A DNA stretch of 64,000 bases from Psychroflexus sp. ALD_RP9 (GCF_017311165.1 NZ_CP062973.1:1426001-1490000), one strand, 5' to 3'. Shown: positions 10,175 to 20,315, counted from the stretch's first letter. Numbers and translations: made by a program. Notes: a model not told the origin generated them from the sequence alone.

Positions 10175-11239
10175 TTAATTTTGTGCTGTTAATTCTTGAA
10201 AAGTTTGTTGTTTTTTTATCCATTCATTGTAATCTTCTTCTTCTTCAACTACAATTTTCATTTGCATGTTGTAATGTGATGCACCACAAATTTTATTACA
10301 AAGTAGGTAATAATCGAATTCATAGTCCTCAAGTTCCATTTCACCATTAGCAACTAATTCTTTACTTCTTTCATCGCGAATTTCGTTGATATTTTCAACT
10401 TTATCAACCATGTATTCGCTTTTTCTCATTTCTTTAGTAGTTGTTGTAGGCGTGAATCCAAACTGTGTAATCATACCAGGAACTACATTCATTTGAGATC
10501 TAAAGAACGGGAAATATGCTGAATGTAACACATCTTGAGACCTAAATTTGAATAATACAGGTCTTCCTTTAGGTAAGTGTAATTCGTTAACTATGATATC
10601 ATCTTTTCCGTAAGGATCACTTTCATCTAAACCAAGTTGATTAACACCTTCAATAAATCTTACATTTGCTTTACCTAAGGTTTTATCCTCACCAGCATAT
10701 CTTGCTCTCCAATCAAACTGATAGGCATATATTTCAACAACTAATGTATCTTCAGTTTCTTCAACATTCATAATATCATTCCAACTGAAAAGTCCATAAA
10801 TAATAAGCCCAGCTAATACAATAACGGGTATTATGGTCCATATAAACTCTAATTTATCATTATCAGCGTAAAATAAAGCTTTCTTGTTTTTTTCACCTTT
10901 ATACTTGTATGAAAACCAGTGGAGAAGTCCTTGCGTTATGATTTGGACAAACATAATTAATGCTAAAGATATAAACATTAATTGGTCATAATCAGTTCCG
11001 TGTTCAGAAGCCGCCTCTGGTAGATAAAATCTGCTATATTCCCAAAATGAATAAAACATAAATAGATAAAGGAAAACTACAAAAGCAAGCATTAACTTAC
11101 CTTGAGTTTGATTGTCTTTATTATCAGCTACTTGTGTGTCATTACTATTTACAGGCTTTGATAGTTTAAACATTTTTGACATTTGCCAAAATGTGATACC
11201 TAGTAATGCAACAATTATAATAACGAGAAGTACTGTCAT
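10175..11239 (-). CDS. ctaC: Cytochrome c oxidase subunit II
   Basis: 354 residues. Carries the binuclear CuA centre that accepts electrons for subunit I. The CuA loop is CNKICGASHYNMQMK near the C-terminus, with both Cys, the His and the Met; a further CuA His is in VLHSAYFPFF. It has four hydrophobic segments before the cupredoxin domain (about residues 3-22, 50-70, 88-110 and 132-155), two more than the textbook subunit II. No cytochrome c domain is fused to its C-terminus, so electrons must come from ActA/ActE hemes. It sits between actF and ctaD. Confidence 0.96.
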   Translation of the reverse strand: MTVLLVIIIVALLGITFWQMSKMFKLSKPVNSNDTQVADNKDNQTQGKLMLAFVVFLYLFMFYSFWEYSRFYLPEAASEHGTDYDQLMFISLALIMFVQIITQGLLHWFSYKYKGEKNKKALFYADNDKLEFIWTIIPVIVLAGLIIYGLFSWNDIMNVEETEDTLVVEIYAYQFDWRARYAGEDKTLGKANVRFIEGVNQLGLDESDPYGKDDIIVNELHLPKGRPVLFKFRSQDVLHSAYFPFFRSQMNVVPGMITQFGFTPTTTTKEMRKSEYMVDKVENINEIRDERSKELVANGEMELEDYEFDYYLLCNKICGASHYNMQMKIVVEEEEDYNEWIKKQQTFQELTAQN

Positions 11240-11265
11240 CTTAATTTATTTAATCTTTAGTTTAA

Positions 11266-12645
11266 TTAATAGTGAAAATGCTTGCTTTCTTCAATGTAAG
11301 GATTGTTTTTAGCTAATAGAGGTACACTCGAAATAGCTTTGAATACAATGAATATGAAAAGTCCTAATATAAGTAATATAGAGCTGATTTCTGGTATTCC
11401 TATAAACCATGATTCACCAACTGTTCCTGGCATTATCATGACAAAGAAATTTAGGTAATGCCCAATCAATATAATGATACCACTCATGACAACAATCCAG
11501 TTAACTCTTTTAAAATCTGAATTTATAAGTACTAGTAATGGGAATACAAAGTTTAAAACAACCATTCCTAAGAAAGGTAATTGGTAATCATTAAATCTTG
11601 CGATATAATAAACTGCTTCTTCAGGTATATTCGAATACCAAATCAGTAAAAACTGAGAGAACCATAAATAAGTCCAAAAAATTGAAATACCAAACATAAA
11701 CTTAGCTAAATCATGAATGTGACTGTTATTTACAAATTCTAGATAACCTCTACTTTTAAGATATATGGTTACAAGTGCAATAGTTGTAATACCAGCTACA
11801 AACATACTGGCAAATACATACCACCCAAACAATGTACTAAACCAATGCGTATCAATGCTCATAATCCAATCCCAAGACATCATCGATTCAGTAACAATAA
11901 AAAATACTAAATATATTGCTGATAGTTTAAAGTTTTTCTTGTGTAATTTAAGACTTGGGTTCTCGTCTTGCTTTCTTGAATTTTTAACAATAACTCTTGA
12001 CAGTAAAACCCATCCAATAATATAAATTGCAGCTCTAATTAAGAAAAAGCTATCATTTAAATAACCTGTTTTGTTTCTAATAATCTCATCATGTTCAACT
12101 ACGCTTGGATCCATCCAGATAAATAAATGATTTAATTGAAATGTTGATAACACTAAAATGACAAATACAATTATACCACCTGGCAGTATGTATTTAGAAA
12201 TTCCTTCCATTACTCTAAATATAACAGGAGACCATCCAGCTTGTGATGCATTTTGGATTGCATAGAAAGTAAATGCACCAACTGCTAACAAGAAAAAGAA
12301 TAAACTAGATGTATAAATCGCAGACCACGGTTTATTTTTAAGTTGATCATAAACATGTTCAGCGTGACTTTTTTCATGGCCACTTGCTTCAGAGTGATGA
12401 TTATCATGCTTAGCTTCACCCATATGAGATTCATCATCATGGCTTAAAGATTTATGATTTTGATTCATCTCAGATTGTTGAGTTGCTGAAGCTTCTTCTT
12501 CCCCATGATGCTCATCATGAGCTAGCATCTCTTCAACCTCTTGAACATTTGTTGGTGTTGAAACAAAGCTATAAATTAATCCAACTGCGCCTACGATCAT
12601 AAGTATTATTGCAGCTAGTTGTAACTTTTTAGACATCTTATACAT
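11266..12645 (-). CDS. actF: ACIII quinol-binding subunit ActF
   Basis: 459 residues with about ten membrane spans; the second NrfD/PsrC-like membrane subunit of alternative complex III, the quinol:cytochrome c oxidoreductase that replaces the bc1 complex. Typical features are the charged tract FIWMDPSVVEHDE after an early helix and WDWIMSIDTHWFSTLFGWY in the middle. Between the first and second helices is a strongly His/Glu-rich loop (about residues 42-98), possibly metal-binding and exposed. The start could be residue 1 or the Met at residue 4. It lies between actE and ctaC in the expected ACIII order. Confidence 0.92.
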   Translation of the reverse strand: MYKMSKKLQLAAIILMIVGAVGLIYSFVSTPTNVQEVEEMLAHDEHHGEEEASATQQSEMNQNHKSLSHDDESHMGEAKHDNHHSEASGHEKSHAEHVYDQLKNKPWSAIYTSSLFFFLLAVGAFTFYAIQNASQAGWSPVIFRVMEGISKYILPGGIIVFVILVLSTFQLNHLFIWMDPSVVEHDEIIRNKTGYLNDSFFLIRAAIYIIGWVLLSRVIVKNSRKQDENPSLKLHKKNFKLSAIYLVFFIVTESMMSWDWIMSIDTHWFSTLFGWYVFASMFVAGITTIALVTIYLKSRGYLEFVNNSHIHDLAKFMFGISIFWTYLWFSQFLLIWYSNIPEEAVYYIARFNDYQLPFLGMVVLNFVFPLLVLINSDFKRVNWIVVMSGIIILIGHYLNFFVMIMPGTVGESWFIGIPEISSILLILGLFIFIVFKAISSVPLLAKNNPYIEESKHFHY

Positions 12646-12669
12646 AACTTCTAATCTTGATGTTTATGA

Positions 12670-13257
12670 TTATTTTTTTTCGAATTCTGGTTGTTCAACG
12701 CCTTCTAAATCTCTTTTGAGTTTCATGACATACATATCTACTTGCCATAACTCTTTAGTATTCATCTGCGAAGCATAAGAACCCATCGTATTGATTCCGT
12801 AATACATGACGTGATACACGCTGCCTTCAGTGATAGCTCTACCTTTATCATCATAACTTGGAACACCTAATATTTTCTCTCGTTCAACTAGATAACCTTT
12901 ACCATCACCTTTTTCACCGTGACAAGTTGCACAATATATGTTATAAAGCTCTTTACCTTCCTCGATATTATTTTCTGTGTAAGCTAAATCATTAGTTAGA
13001 TTTTCTTTAGCAGCTTCGTATCCTTCAGTATTATCTTCGTATTCATATGGCATCCATCCTTGCTTGATGGTCCCTTCAACTGGTTTTTTAGCTTCTTGTT
13101 CGTTTTCAAAAATTTCATATTCACCATACGTATCATAAGGAACTGTATAATACATGTTAGCGAAGTATTGGCTTGCAGGTTCATCTTTTTCTCCACAAGA
13201 AGTAAAAATTATGCCTAATAATGAAACTACTATAAGTTGAAAATTCTTCATGTTCAA
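12670..13257 (-). CDS. actE: ACIII monoheme cytochrome c lipoprotein ActE
   Basis: 195 residues. N-terminal lipoprotein signal with lipobox ending at Cys21 (GIIFTSCGEK), so it is lipid-anchored on the periplasmic face. One c-type heme site, CATCH at residues 109-113, with a candidate distal Met in NTMGSY. As ActE it would pass electrons from the multiheme ActA towards the oxidase. It starts one base after the actD stop and ends 24 bases before actF, so it is part of the operon. Confidence 0.92.
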   Translation of the reverse strand: MNMKNFQLIVVSLLGIIFTSCGEKDEPASQYFANMYYTVPYDTYGEYEIFENEQEAKKPVEGTIKQGWMPYEYEDNTEGYEAAKENLTNDLAYTENNIEEGKELYNIYCATCHGEKGDGKGYLVEREKILGVPSYDDKGRAITEGSVYHVMYYGINTMGSYASQMNTKELWQVDMYVMKLKRDLEGVEQPEFEKK

Positions 13258-13258
13258 T

Positions 13259-13783
13259 TTAATTTTCTTTAAGTTTAATTTCAGAAGCTCCAGACTTGTA
13301 TATTAACTCTGTTACTTGTTGATAGTTTTTCTCGTTTACTGATACTTCCATTAAAAAGCGATCATCAGTAGTCCTTGAATCAGGATTTTCAGCTTTCTTA
13401 AATGGCCATAATTTACTTCTCATATAAAACGTAATAACCATTAAATGTGCCGCGAAAAATACGGTTAATTCAAACATAATTGGAACAAACGCAGGCATAT
13501 TTTGGATATAACTAAAGCTAGGTTTTCCACCAATATTTTGAGGCCAATCTTCAATCATTATAAAATTCATCATAACGACAGCTACTGTTAAACCTACTAG
13601 ACCATATAAAAAAGATGTTATTGCTAATCTTGTATGCGGTAAACCCATTAATTTATCAAGTCCATGAACAGGAAAAGGTGTATAAATTTCTTCGATGTGA
13701 TACTTATTTTCTTTAACTGATTTCACAGCGTTCATTAAAATATCATCATCGGTATAAATTGCTTGTATTACTTTAGTTGCCAT
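13259..13783 (-). CDS. actD: ACIII membrane subunit ActD (DUF3341)
   Basis: 174 residues, two central membrane segments (about residues 59-80 and 100-120) flanked by soluble ends. The N-terminal IQAIYTDDDILMNAVKSV and the PFPVHGLDKLMGL segment are characteristic of the DUF3341/ActD family, a structural subunit of alternative complex III. It lies 2 bases after actC and 1 base before actE. Confidence 0.92.
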   Translation of the reverse strand: MATKVIQAIYTDDDILMNAVKSVKENKYHIEEIYTPFPVHGLDKLMGLPHTRLAITSFLYGLVGLTVAVVMMNFIMIEDWPQNIGGKPSFSYIQNMPAFVPIMFELTVFFAAHLMVITFYMRSKLWPFKKAENPDSRTTDDRFLMEVSVNEKNYQQVTELIYKSGASEIKLKEN

Positions 13784-13785
13784 AA

Positions 13786-15243
13786 CTATTTTTTATTAAA
13801 TTCTTCACTGAAATCTGGCATATCGCCTTGTTCAACTTCATCATAAAGTTTTGCATTATCACCTTTATCAGCTCTAATTTTTTTGAAGTTTTCTCCTGAA
13901 CTTTTTAGTATTGATTTTACTTCAGCTTGAGCAATTACTGGAAAAGTTCTTGAATACAATAAAAATAGTACAAAGAAAAACCCTATTGTACCAATAAATA
14001 TTCCGATATCAACAAAAGTAGGAGAGAACATAGTCCAAGCTGATGGCATATAATCTCTGTGTAGTGACGTTACAATAATAACAAAACGTTCAAACCACAT
14101 ACCAATATTAACAACTATCGAAATAAAGAATGAAAACATAATACTACGTCTTAATTTAGGGAACCACATAAACTGAGGTGAGAAAACATTACACGTCATC
14201 ATTGCCCAATAAGCCCACCAGTATGGTCCAGTTGCTCTGTTAAGAAATGCAAATTGTTCATATTCAACACCTGAATACCAAGCCATAAATAATTCTGTAA
14301 TATATGCTACACCAACAATAGAACCAGTGATCATAATTACAATATTCATTAATTCTATGTGTTGTATTGTGATATAGTTTTCAAGGTTTGAAACTTTTCT
14401 CATTACAATTAACAAAGTATTTACCATAGCAAATCCAGAAAATACAGCACCAGCAACGAAATATGGTGGGAAAATTGTTGTATGCCAGCCAGGAATAACA
14501 GATGTTGCAAAGTCAAATGATACTATGGTATGCACAGAAAGTACAAGAGGAGTTGCTAAACCGGCAAGAACTAGAGACACCTCTTCAAATCTTTGCCAGT
14601 CTTTTGCTCTTCCAGACCAACCAAAAGATAAAATTCCGTAAATATGTTTCTGAAATGGTTTAACTGCTCTATCACGTATCATAGCAAAATCAGGTAATAA
14701 ACCTGTCCACCAAAAAACTAAGGATACTGATAAATACGTAGATATTGCGAATACGTCCCATAAAAGAGGCGAGTTAAAATTAACCCATAGTGACCCAAAT
14801 TGATTTGGAATCGGTAATACCCAATATGCTAACCAAGGTCTACCCATGTGTATGATAGGGAAAAGACCCGCTTGTACAACCGAGAATATGGTCATTGCTT
14901 CTGCTGAGCGGTTAATAGCCATACGCCATTTTTGCCTAAATAACAATAGTACTGCAGAAATTAATGTTCCTGCGTGACCTATACCTACCCACCAAACAAA
15001 GTTGGTGATATCCCAGGCCCAGCCAATCGTTTTATTTAAACCCCAAGTTCCAATACCTGTTGATACAGTGTAGATAATGCATCCAAGTCCCCATAAAAAT
15101 GCTATAAGAGAAATTGAAAATACTATCCACCATGATTTGTTAGCCTTACCCTCAACTGGTTTTGCAACATCTATTGTTACATCGTGATATGATTTATCAC
15201 CCGTAATTAAAGGTTTTCTAATAGGCGCTTCGTAATGAGACAT
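13786..15243 (-). CDS. actC: ACIII quinol-binding subunit ActC (NrfD-like)
   Basis: 485 residues with ten predicted membrane helices, of the NrfD/PsrC family. In ACIII this subunit holds the main quinol oxidation site at the periplasmic side and donates electrons to the Fe-S clusters of ActB. Recognisable segments are WWVGIGHAGTLISAVLLL with a conserved His-Ala-Gly, and PIIHMGRPWLAYWVLPIPN. It is placed between actB and actD, as in other Bacteroidetes ACIII clusters. Confidence 0.94.
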   Translation of the reverse strand: MSHYEAPIRKPLITGDKSYHDVTIDVAKPVEGKANKSWWIVFSISLIAFLWGLGCIIYTVSTGIGTWGLNKTIGWAWDITNFVWWVGIGHAGTLISAVLLLFRQKWRMAINRSAEAMTIFSVVQAGLFPIIHMGRPWLAYWVLPIPNQFGSLWVNFNSPLLWDVFAISTYLSVSLVFWWTGLLPDFAMIRDRAVKPFQKHIYGILSFGWSGRAKDWQRFEEVSLVLAGLATPLVLSVHTIVSFDFATSVIPGWHTTIFPPYFVAGAVFSGFAMVNTLLIVMRKVSNLENYITIQHIELMNIVIMITGSIVGVAYITELFMAWYSGVEYEQFAFLNRATGPYWWAYWAMMTCNVFSPQFMWFPKLRRSIMFSFFISIVVNIGMWFERFVIIVTSLHRDYMPSAWTMFSPTFVDIGIFIGTIGFFFVLFLLYSRTFPVIAQAEVKSILKSSGENFKKIRADKGDNAKLYDEVEQGDMPDFSEEFNKK

Positions 15244-15272
15244 AATACTCTATTAAATTAATTTCTTTTTAG

Positions 15273-18200
15273 TTAAGCTTCAGTTGTATTTCGAATTTTT
15301 GTTTGGTACATTACATTTGGTTTAGTGCCCAAATATTCTAGCAAGTGGTACATTCTATCATCTTCATATCGTTCAACTACTTTACTATCTTTATCGTTTA
15401 CATCGCCAAATACCATTGCTCCTTTATCACAAGCTGCAGAACAAGCGGTTTGAAATTCACCATCTTTAATTTCTCGACCTTCTCTTTTTGCGTCAAGTAT
15501 AGTTTTTTGTGTCATTTGTATACACATTGAGCACTTTTCCATCACACCTCTTGACCTAACAGTTACATCAGGGTTTAATACCATTCTTCCCAAATCATTA
15601 TTCATATGATAGTCGAACTCATCATTTTGATTGTATAAGAACCAATTGAATCTTCTGACTTTATAAGGACAGTTATTAGCACAATAGCGTGTACCAACAC
15701 ATCTGTTATAAGTCATATGATTTTGACCTTGTCTACTGTGCGCTGAGGCTGCAACTGGACATACTGTTTCACAAGGCGCATGATTACAATGCTGACACAT
15801 TACTGGCTGAAAAACAACTTGTACATCTGTTTGAGATGGTTGTTCAAGTTCACCAAATTGATTTAATGATTGACTTAATCCTGAAATATTATCTTTTTTA
15901 TCATAGTCACTTTGTAAGCTCTCTTCAGATGAATAATATCTATCAATACGTAACCAGTGCATATCGCGACTTTTTCTTACTTCTTCTTTACCTACTACCG
16001 GTACATTATTTTCACTGTGGCATGCAATTACACATGCACCACAACCTGTACAAGAGTTTAAATCGATTGATAAGTTGAAATGATGACCTATTGAGCGATC
16101 AAATTCTTCCCACATATCAACTTCAGGTGAAGTTACTTCTACCTCTTCGTGATTTAAAGATACCTTTGGTGTATCATTCCAATAAGATTTGTCTTTAGTG
16201 TTAAAAACCTCAAGTGTTGTTTCTTTCACGATATCTCTTCTACCCATCATCGTATTGTGCAATTGAACACAAGCGAATTCATGGGTGCCTTCAACTTTTG
16301 AGATATCTACAGTTTGAGTAGTATTGAAGTCATTGTATAATTTATAGGCGTTCACACCTACTTGCATTTCTTCCTGAATAGCTTCTTTCTTGCCATATCC
16401 TAATGCCAAACCTATAGAACCAGGTGCTTGGCCAGGCTGAATTAATGCAGGGACTTTATCTATGGTTTTACCATCTAAGTTAATTTTCACGTAATCACCA
16501 TTTAAAGCACCATTAGCAACGCTTTTATTGGTGATTCCCATTTTATCTGCATCAACTTTAGAAAGTGTTACATAGTTATCCCAAGATGTTCTTGTGATTG
16601 GGTCTGGCATTTCTTGAAGCCATGGGTTGTTGGCTTGCTGACCATCACCAAGTGAAGTTTTAGTGTACAAAGTTAATTCTAAACCTTCAGCCGAGTTTTT
16701 CAATAATGATTTAGCGGCAGAACTTGCGCTGAATTCTTTTGTGTTTTCTTCGGTCTGTTCAGTGTTATTAGAACTATATTCAAAAATCCCATCATGTAGA
16801 CTTTGATTCCATGATAAGCCTTCAAATTTTTGATTAAAAGTTTCTTTGATGAAGTCGTAGTATTTACTACCACCAATTAACTTCAGTAGTGTGTCTTCAA
16901 ACTGTCTTGTATTAAAAAGCGGCTGAATTGTAGGTTGTACTAAACTGAATGTATTTTTAGTAAGTTGAACATCACCCCAAGATTCTAAATAATGTGGTGT
17001 TGCAGCAACATATTTTGCAGCTTTAGCTGTTTCATCTAATTTCATACTAAATGCTACAGTACTGTTTACCTTACTCATAGCTGATTCAAACTCGTCAGCA
17101 TTTGGTAAACTATAAAGCGGATTTACACCAGCAATCATTAACGAACCTACTTTGCCAGATTTCATGTCTTTAATCAAGGTATTAATTTTTGAATTTTCAC
17201 CTTGACGAATCATTCTTGGATTTGAATAATCAATTAATTCAGTTTGAAGGCTAGCATTAATTTCAAGAGCCATTTGTTGTGCACCTTCATCTTGTATTCC
17301 AGTGACAAGTACAGCTTTTTTACCAGCTTTTTTAAGTGCTTTAACTGCTGAATCAACTTTCTTTGCTGTTTTGTTATCAAGTTTCGTTGAAGCTACTTTC
17401 CCTACTATTTGATTATAAATTTCAACTAAAACATGATTTTGAGCTGAAGGTTTAACCGCCACACGTTGGTCAGCATTAGCACCAGTTAAAGTCATGTTTG
17501 CTTCAAATTGAACATGCTTAGACATTTTTCCATTTTTAGGAACTCTACTTTTAGCATAAGCAGCATCGAAACCACCACCTTGCCAGTCACCTAAAAAGTC
17601 TGCACCAATCCCAACGATTGTTTCAGCTGTACTAAAATCATAATTTGGTAGAGCACGAACACCGTATTTGTTTTTATAAGCATTTAAAGCTGCTTCTTCT
17701 GAAATAGCGTCATACACAATGTGCTGTACATTGCTGTATTTCTCTTTAAATTGTTTGATGAGTCTATCAACAGATGGACTTGCATAGGTCTGTGTTAATA
17801 AGACTATAGATTTATCGCCAATATTTTCTAAATCCTGCGTTACACGATCATCAAATTCAGTCCAAGTTGCATCTCGACCTTCAATTTGTGGGTTTTGAAG
17901 ACGTTTAATATCATATAATCCTAAAACTGAAGCATGAACTCTAGCTTTACCTGCTGTAAAATTTGTAGCTGAGGAATTGTTATCGATTTTGATTGGCCGA
18001 CCTTCACGTGTTTTTACTAAAACACTTGCAAAGTCAAATCCGTTTGCAATTGTAGTTGCATAATAATCTGCAACACCAGGGACTAGGCGTTCCGGTTGAA
18101 CTACGTAAGGAATAGATTTTATAACTGGGCCTTCGCATGCAGCTAAGGATGCAGCAGCAGTACTAAAGCCAACGTATTTTAAGAAATCACGACGGCTTGT

Positions 18201-18347
18201 TTGCGAGCTGTCAAGTTTTTCTTTATCACCTAAGAATTCATCTGTAGGAATATGCTCTGCAAATTCCTTTTGCTCAAGTGCTTCAACTACTGGATTTTGA
18301 TCATCTAATTGATCTGCACTTTTCCAATATTTTTTTTCTGATGACAT
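15273..18347 (-). CDS. actB: ACIII iron-sulfur subunit ActB (molybdopterin-oxidoreductase-like)
   Basis: 1024 residues; a fusion of a molybdopterin-oxidoreductase-like half with a ferredoxin-like half. A twin-arginine signal (SRRDFLKYVGFST, Arg52-Arg53) is set unusually far in, the Tat-variant arrangement of this family. The C-terminal quarter has four Cys clusters (CTGCGACVIACHSEN, CQHCNHAPCETVCP, CVGTRYCANNCP and CSMCIQ...C) for [3Fe-4S]/[4Fe-4S] centres linking quinol oxidation to the ActA hemes. The molybdopterin-like half is generally considered cofactor-free in ACIII. The ATG at 18347 (MSSEKKYW) is preferred to a TTG four codons upstream (18359). Confidence 0.95.
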   Translation of the reverse strand: MSSEKKYWKSADQLDDQNPVVEALEQKEFAEHIPTDEFLGDKEKLDSSQTSRRDFLKYVGFSTAAASLAACEGPVIKSIPYVVQPERLVPGVADYYATTIANGFDFASVLVKTREGRPIKIDNNSSATNFTAGKARVHASVLGLYDIKRLQNPQIEGRDATWTEFDDRVTQDLENIGDKSIVLLTQTYASPSVDRLIKQFKEKYSNVQHIVYDAISEEAALNAYKNKYGVRALPNYDFSTAETIVGIGADFLGDWQGGGFDAAYAKSRVPKNGKMSKHVQFEANMTLTGANADQRVAVKPSAQNHVLVEIYNQIVGKVASTKLDNKTAKKVDSAVKALKKAGKKAVLVTGIQDEGAQQMALEINASLQTELIDYSNPRMIRQGENSKINTLIKDMKSGKVGSLMIAGVNPLYSLPNADEFESAMSKVNSTVAFSMKLDETAKAAKYVAATPHYLESWGDVQLTKNTFSLVQPTIQPLFNTRQFEDTLLKLIGGSKYYDFIKETFNQKFEGLSWNQSLHDGIFEYSSNNTEQTEENTKEFSASSAAKSLLKNSAEGLELTLYTKTSLGDGQQANNPWLQEMPDPITRTSWDNYVTLSKVDADKMGITNKSVANGALNGDYVKINLDGKTIDKVPALIQPGQAPGSIGLALGYGKKEAIQEEMQVGVNAYKLYNDFNTTQTVDISKVEGTHEFACVQLHNTMMGRRDIVKETTLEVFNTKDKSYWNDTPKVSLNHEEVEVTSPEVDMWEEFDRSIGHHFNLSIDLNSCTGCGACVIACHSENNVPVVGKEEVRKSRDMHWLRIDRYYSSEESLQSDYDKKDNISGLSQSLNQFGELEQPSQTDVQVVFQPVMCQHCNHAPCETVCPVAASAHSRQGQNHMTYNRCVGTRYCANNCPYKVRRFNWFLYNQNDEFDYHMNNDLGRMVLNPDVTVRSRGVMEKCSMCIQMTQKTILDAKREGREIKDGEFQTACSAACDKGAMVFGDVNDKDSKVVERYEDDRMYHLLEYLGTKPNVMYQTKIRNTTEA

Positions 18348-18376
18348 ATCTTGATTCAAATTTTTCTTCGTTTATA

Positions 18377-19723
18377 TTAGTAATGGCACTTGCCACATTC
18401 AATACCGCCCATTTGAGCAGCGGTTACTTTCTCAACGCCATATTTTTTAGCTAGCTCTTCATGAATTTTTTCATAATAAGCATTGCCTTCCATTTTTACA
18501 TTTGTTTCTCTGTGGCAGTTAATACACCAGCCCATTGTTAGTGGTGCATCTTGATACATAATCTCCATTTCCTCAACAGGACCATGACAAGTCTGACACT
18601 CGATTTGACCAACTGTTACGTGCTGAGAGTGGTTAAAGTAAGCGAAATCTGGAAGGTTATGAATTCTTACCCATTTAACTGGTTTCGACTCCCCAGAATA
18701 TGATTGTGTTTGTGGATCCCAACCTGTTGCTTCGTATAACTTTTGAATTTCTGCATTGTAGTCAACATTAAATTCTTGCTCTCCTTTTGCTTGAGTCTCT
18801 GGAGCAACCTCTGCAATTTGTTTGTGACAATTCATACAAACGTTAAGAGAAGGAATACCTGAGTGCTTTGAAACTCTAGCTGATGAGTGACAATATTTAC
18901 ATTCAATTTGATTTTCGCCAGCATGAATTCTGTGAGAATAATGAATAGGCTGAATTGGTTCATAGCCTTGATCGATACCAACTGACATCAATCCACCATA
19001 ACCATACCACGCCACAACAAGCAACATAACAATGACTGTAGAAAGCACTAAAAATTGGTTTTCCGCAAATGCCACCCAAATTGGTTTTCCTTTAGGCTTA
19101 TTGTCTTCAACCTCAATTCCATTAGCTTGTGCAAAGCGGTTTAGTGTCTTGTTAACCAAAATTAAAATAACGCTAAGCATTAGTAATACAAACGCTAGAA
19201 TACCTAGAACAATTTCATTTGAAATACCACCGCCTGATTTTGCCTCATCAGTTGTTGCATCAGCCGTAACCGCTACTTTAGGTTCCGGTTTTGGCTGTTC
19301 AACGTATGACAAAATATCATCGATATCTTGATTGCTTAATTGAGGGAAAGCATTCATAGCTACTTTATTCCATTCTTCATATAAAGCAACAGCTTGCTGG
19401 TCGCCAGACTTAATTAAAGCCTGACTATTTTTAATCCACTCGTACAACCAATCCATTTCACGACGCTCGGTTACGCCATGAAGCGCAGGTCCAACTGCGT
19501 CTGAATATGGCTTATGACATGCTGCACAAAGTGAATTGAATAATTCTTTTCCTTTCGCTGGATCGCCACCAGGTACTGCTGATTCTTCAGATTGTTCTGC
19601 TGAAGCTTCTTTCGCTTCTCCTGAAGTGGCATCTTCCTGAGCATATGTGCTTGAAAATGAAACCACAAGAACAAACAGCATTAAATACTTAAAAAATTCT
19701 TGGCTTAAAGTCACCTTTCTCAT
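18377..19723 (-). CDS. actA: ACIII multiheme cytochrome ActA with extra N-terminal cytochrome domain
   Basis: 448 residues. After a signal peptide (cut near TYAQ, residue 29) comes a monoheme cytochrome c domain with CAACH at 66-70, then two membrane helices (about 171-191 and 214-235), then a pentaheme domain with CKYCH 275-279, CMNCH 296-300, CQTCH 376-380, CINCH 400-404 and CGKCH 443-447. That is six heme-attachment motifs; the classical ActA of Rhodothermus marinus has five. It is the first gene of the ACIII-oxidase operon, and its upstream region carries the presumed promoter. Confidence 0.94.
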   Translation of the reverse strand: MRKVTLSQEFFKYLMLFVLVVSFSSTYAQEDATSGEAKEASAEQSEESAVPGGDPAKGKELFNSLCAACHKPYSDAVGPALHGVTERREMDWLYEWIKNSQALIKSGDQQAVALYEEWNKVAMNAFPQLSNQDIDDILSYVEQPKPEPKVAVTADATTDEAKSGGGISNEIVLGILAFVLLMLSVILILVNKTLNRFAQANGIEVEDNKPKGKPIWVAFAENQFLVLSTVIVMLLVVAWYGYGGLMSVGIDQGYEPIQPIHYSHRIHAGENQIECKYCHSSARVSKHSGIPSLNVCMNCHKQIAEVAPETQAKGEQEFNVDYNAEIQKLYEATGWDPQTQSYSGESKPVKWVRIHNLPDFAYFNHSQHVTVGQIECQTCHGPVEEMEIMYQDAPLTMGWCINCHRETNVKMEGNAYYEKIHEELAKKYGVEKVTAAQMGGIECGKCHY

Positions 19724-19798
19724 AGTGTTGATGTTATCTATGTTTAAAGCAGTTCTAGTTCTTAAAAGTTGTTAAAATAAATCTGCTAAAATTGATTA

Positions 19799-19806
19799 CA
19801 AAAGTA
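19799..19806 (-). promoter_or_regulatory. -7 box (TACTTTTG) of the ACIII-oxidase operon
   Basis: Perfect TANNTTTG match 75 bases upstream of the actA ATG, in the 190-base gap shared with the divergent SPOR gene. No TTTG at the -33 position. This probably drives the whole 11-kb act-cta unit. Confidence 0.4.
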
Positions 19807-19913
19807 AGACTTAGCAATCATTTATGGAATACTGACATTTGTTAAATCATAATTTATAATCTTTCTAAATAAATAATTACTTCAAATGTTTAATTTAGCT
19901 GAAAATTCTTTCG

Positions 19914-20279
19914 ATGAAATTGAAGTTGCTTATAATTGTATTAATAGGGTTTAATTTTAGTTTTTCTCAGCATAAAATTGAAGGTGAGAAATTGAAGCTT
20001 ACTGAAGAATTACTGAGTTTAAAAACTAGTTTAGTCAAAAATTACCAATTGAAGTCTACCTACAGAATACAGCTTTTTTCAGGTTCTCTTGATGCCGCTC
20101 AAGCTAAGGAAACAGAGTACCAAGAATCTGGTTTAAATTATACCAGTTTCATTTATTATGAAGCTCCTAATTATAAACTTTGGGTTGGTAATTTTAAAAC
20201 TAAATTAGATGCCGATCGTGCTTATCTTGAAATTAAATCTTTCTTTCCAAACGCTCTTGTTTTTAGGCCAGGTCGTTAA
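19914..20279 (+). CDS. Small secreted SPOR-domain protein
   Basis: 121 residues. A signal peptide (residues 1 to about 19, ending SFSQ) is followed by a short helix and a SPOR domain covering about residues 45-120 (STYRIQLFSGSLDAAQA, LWVGNFKTKLDADRAYLEIK, FPNALVF). SPOR domains bind denuded septal peptidoglycan, so a periplasmic cell-wall-associated role is likely. It is divergent from actA and precedes the arsenosugar operon, with a 104-base gap holding a possible promoter. There is no sign that it belongs to either system. Confidence 0.8.
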   Translation: MKLKLLIIVLIGFNFSFSQHKIEGEKLKLTEELLSLKTSLVKNYQLKSTYRIQLFSGSLDAAQAKETEYQESGLNYTSFIYYEAPNYKLWVGNFKTKLDADRAYLEIKSFFPNALVFRPGR

Positions 20280-20315
20280 AAACTTTTATTTTTTCTTAAA
20301 ATATTTCACAATTGA

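Noticed and set aside
12996..13196. 66-residue minus-strand frame overlapping actE
   Set aside because: Alternative frame of the same strand within actE, which has an intact lipobox and heme motif.
15689..16078. 129-residue plus-strand open frame antisense to actB
   Set aside because: Covers the Fe-S region of actB, with Tyr/His-rich composition that comes from the antisense of Cys/Met codons.
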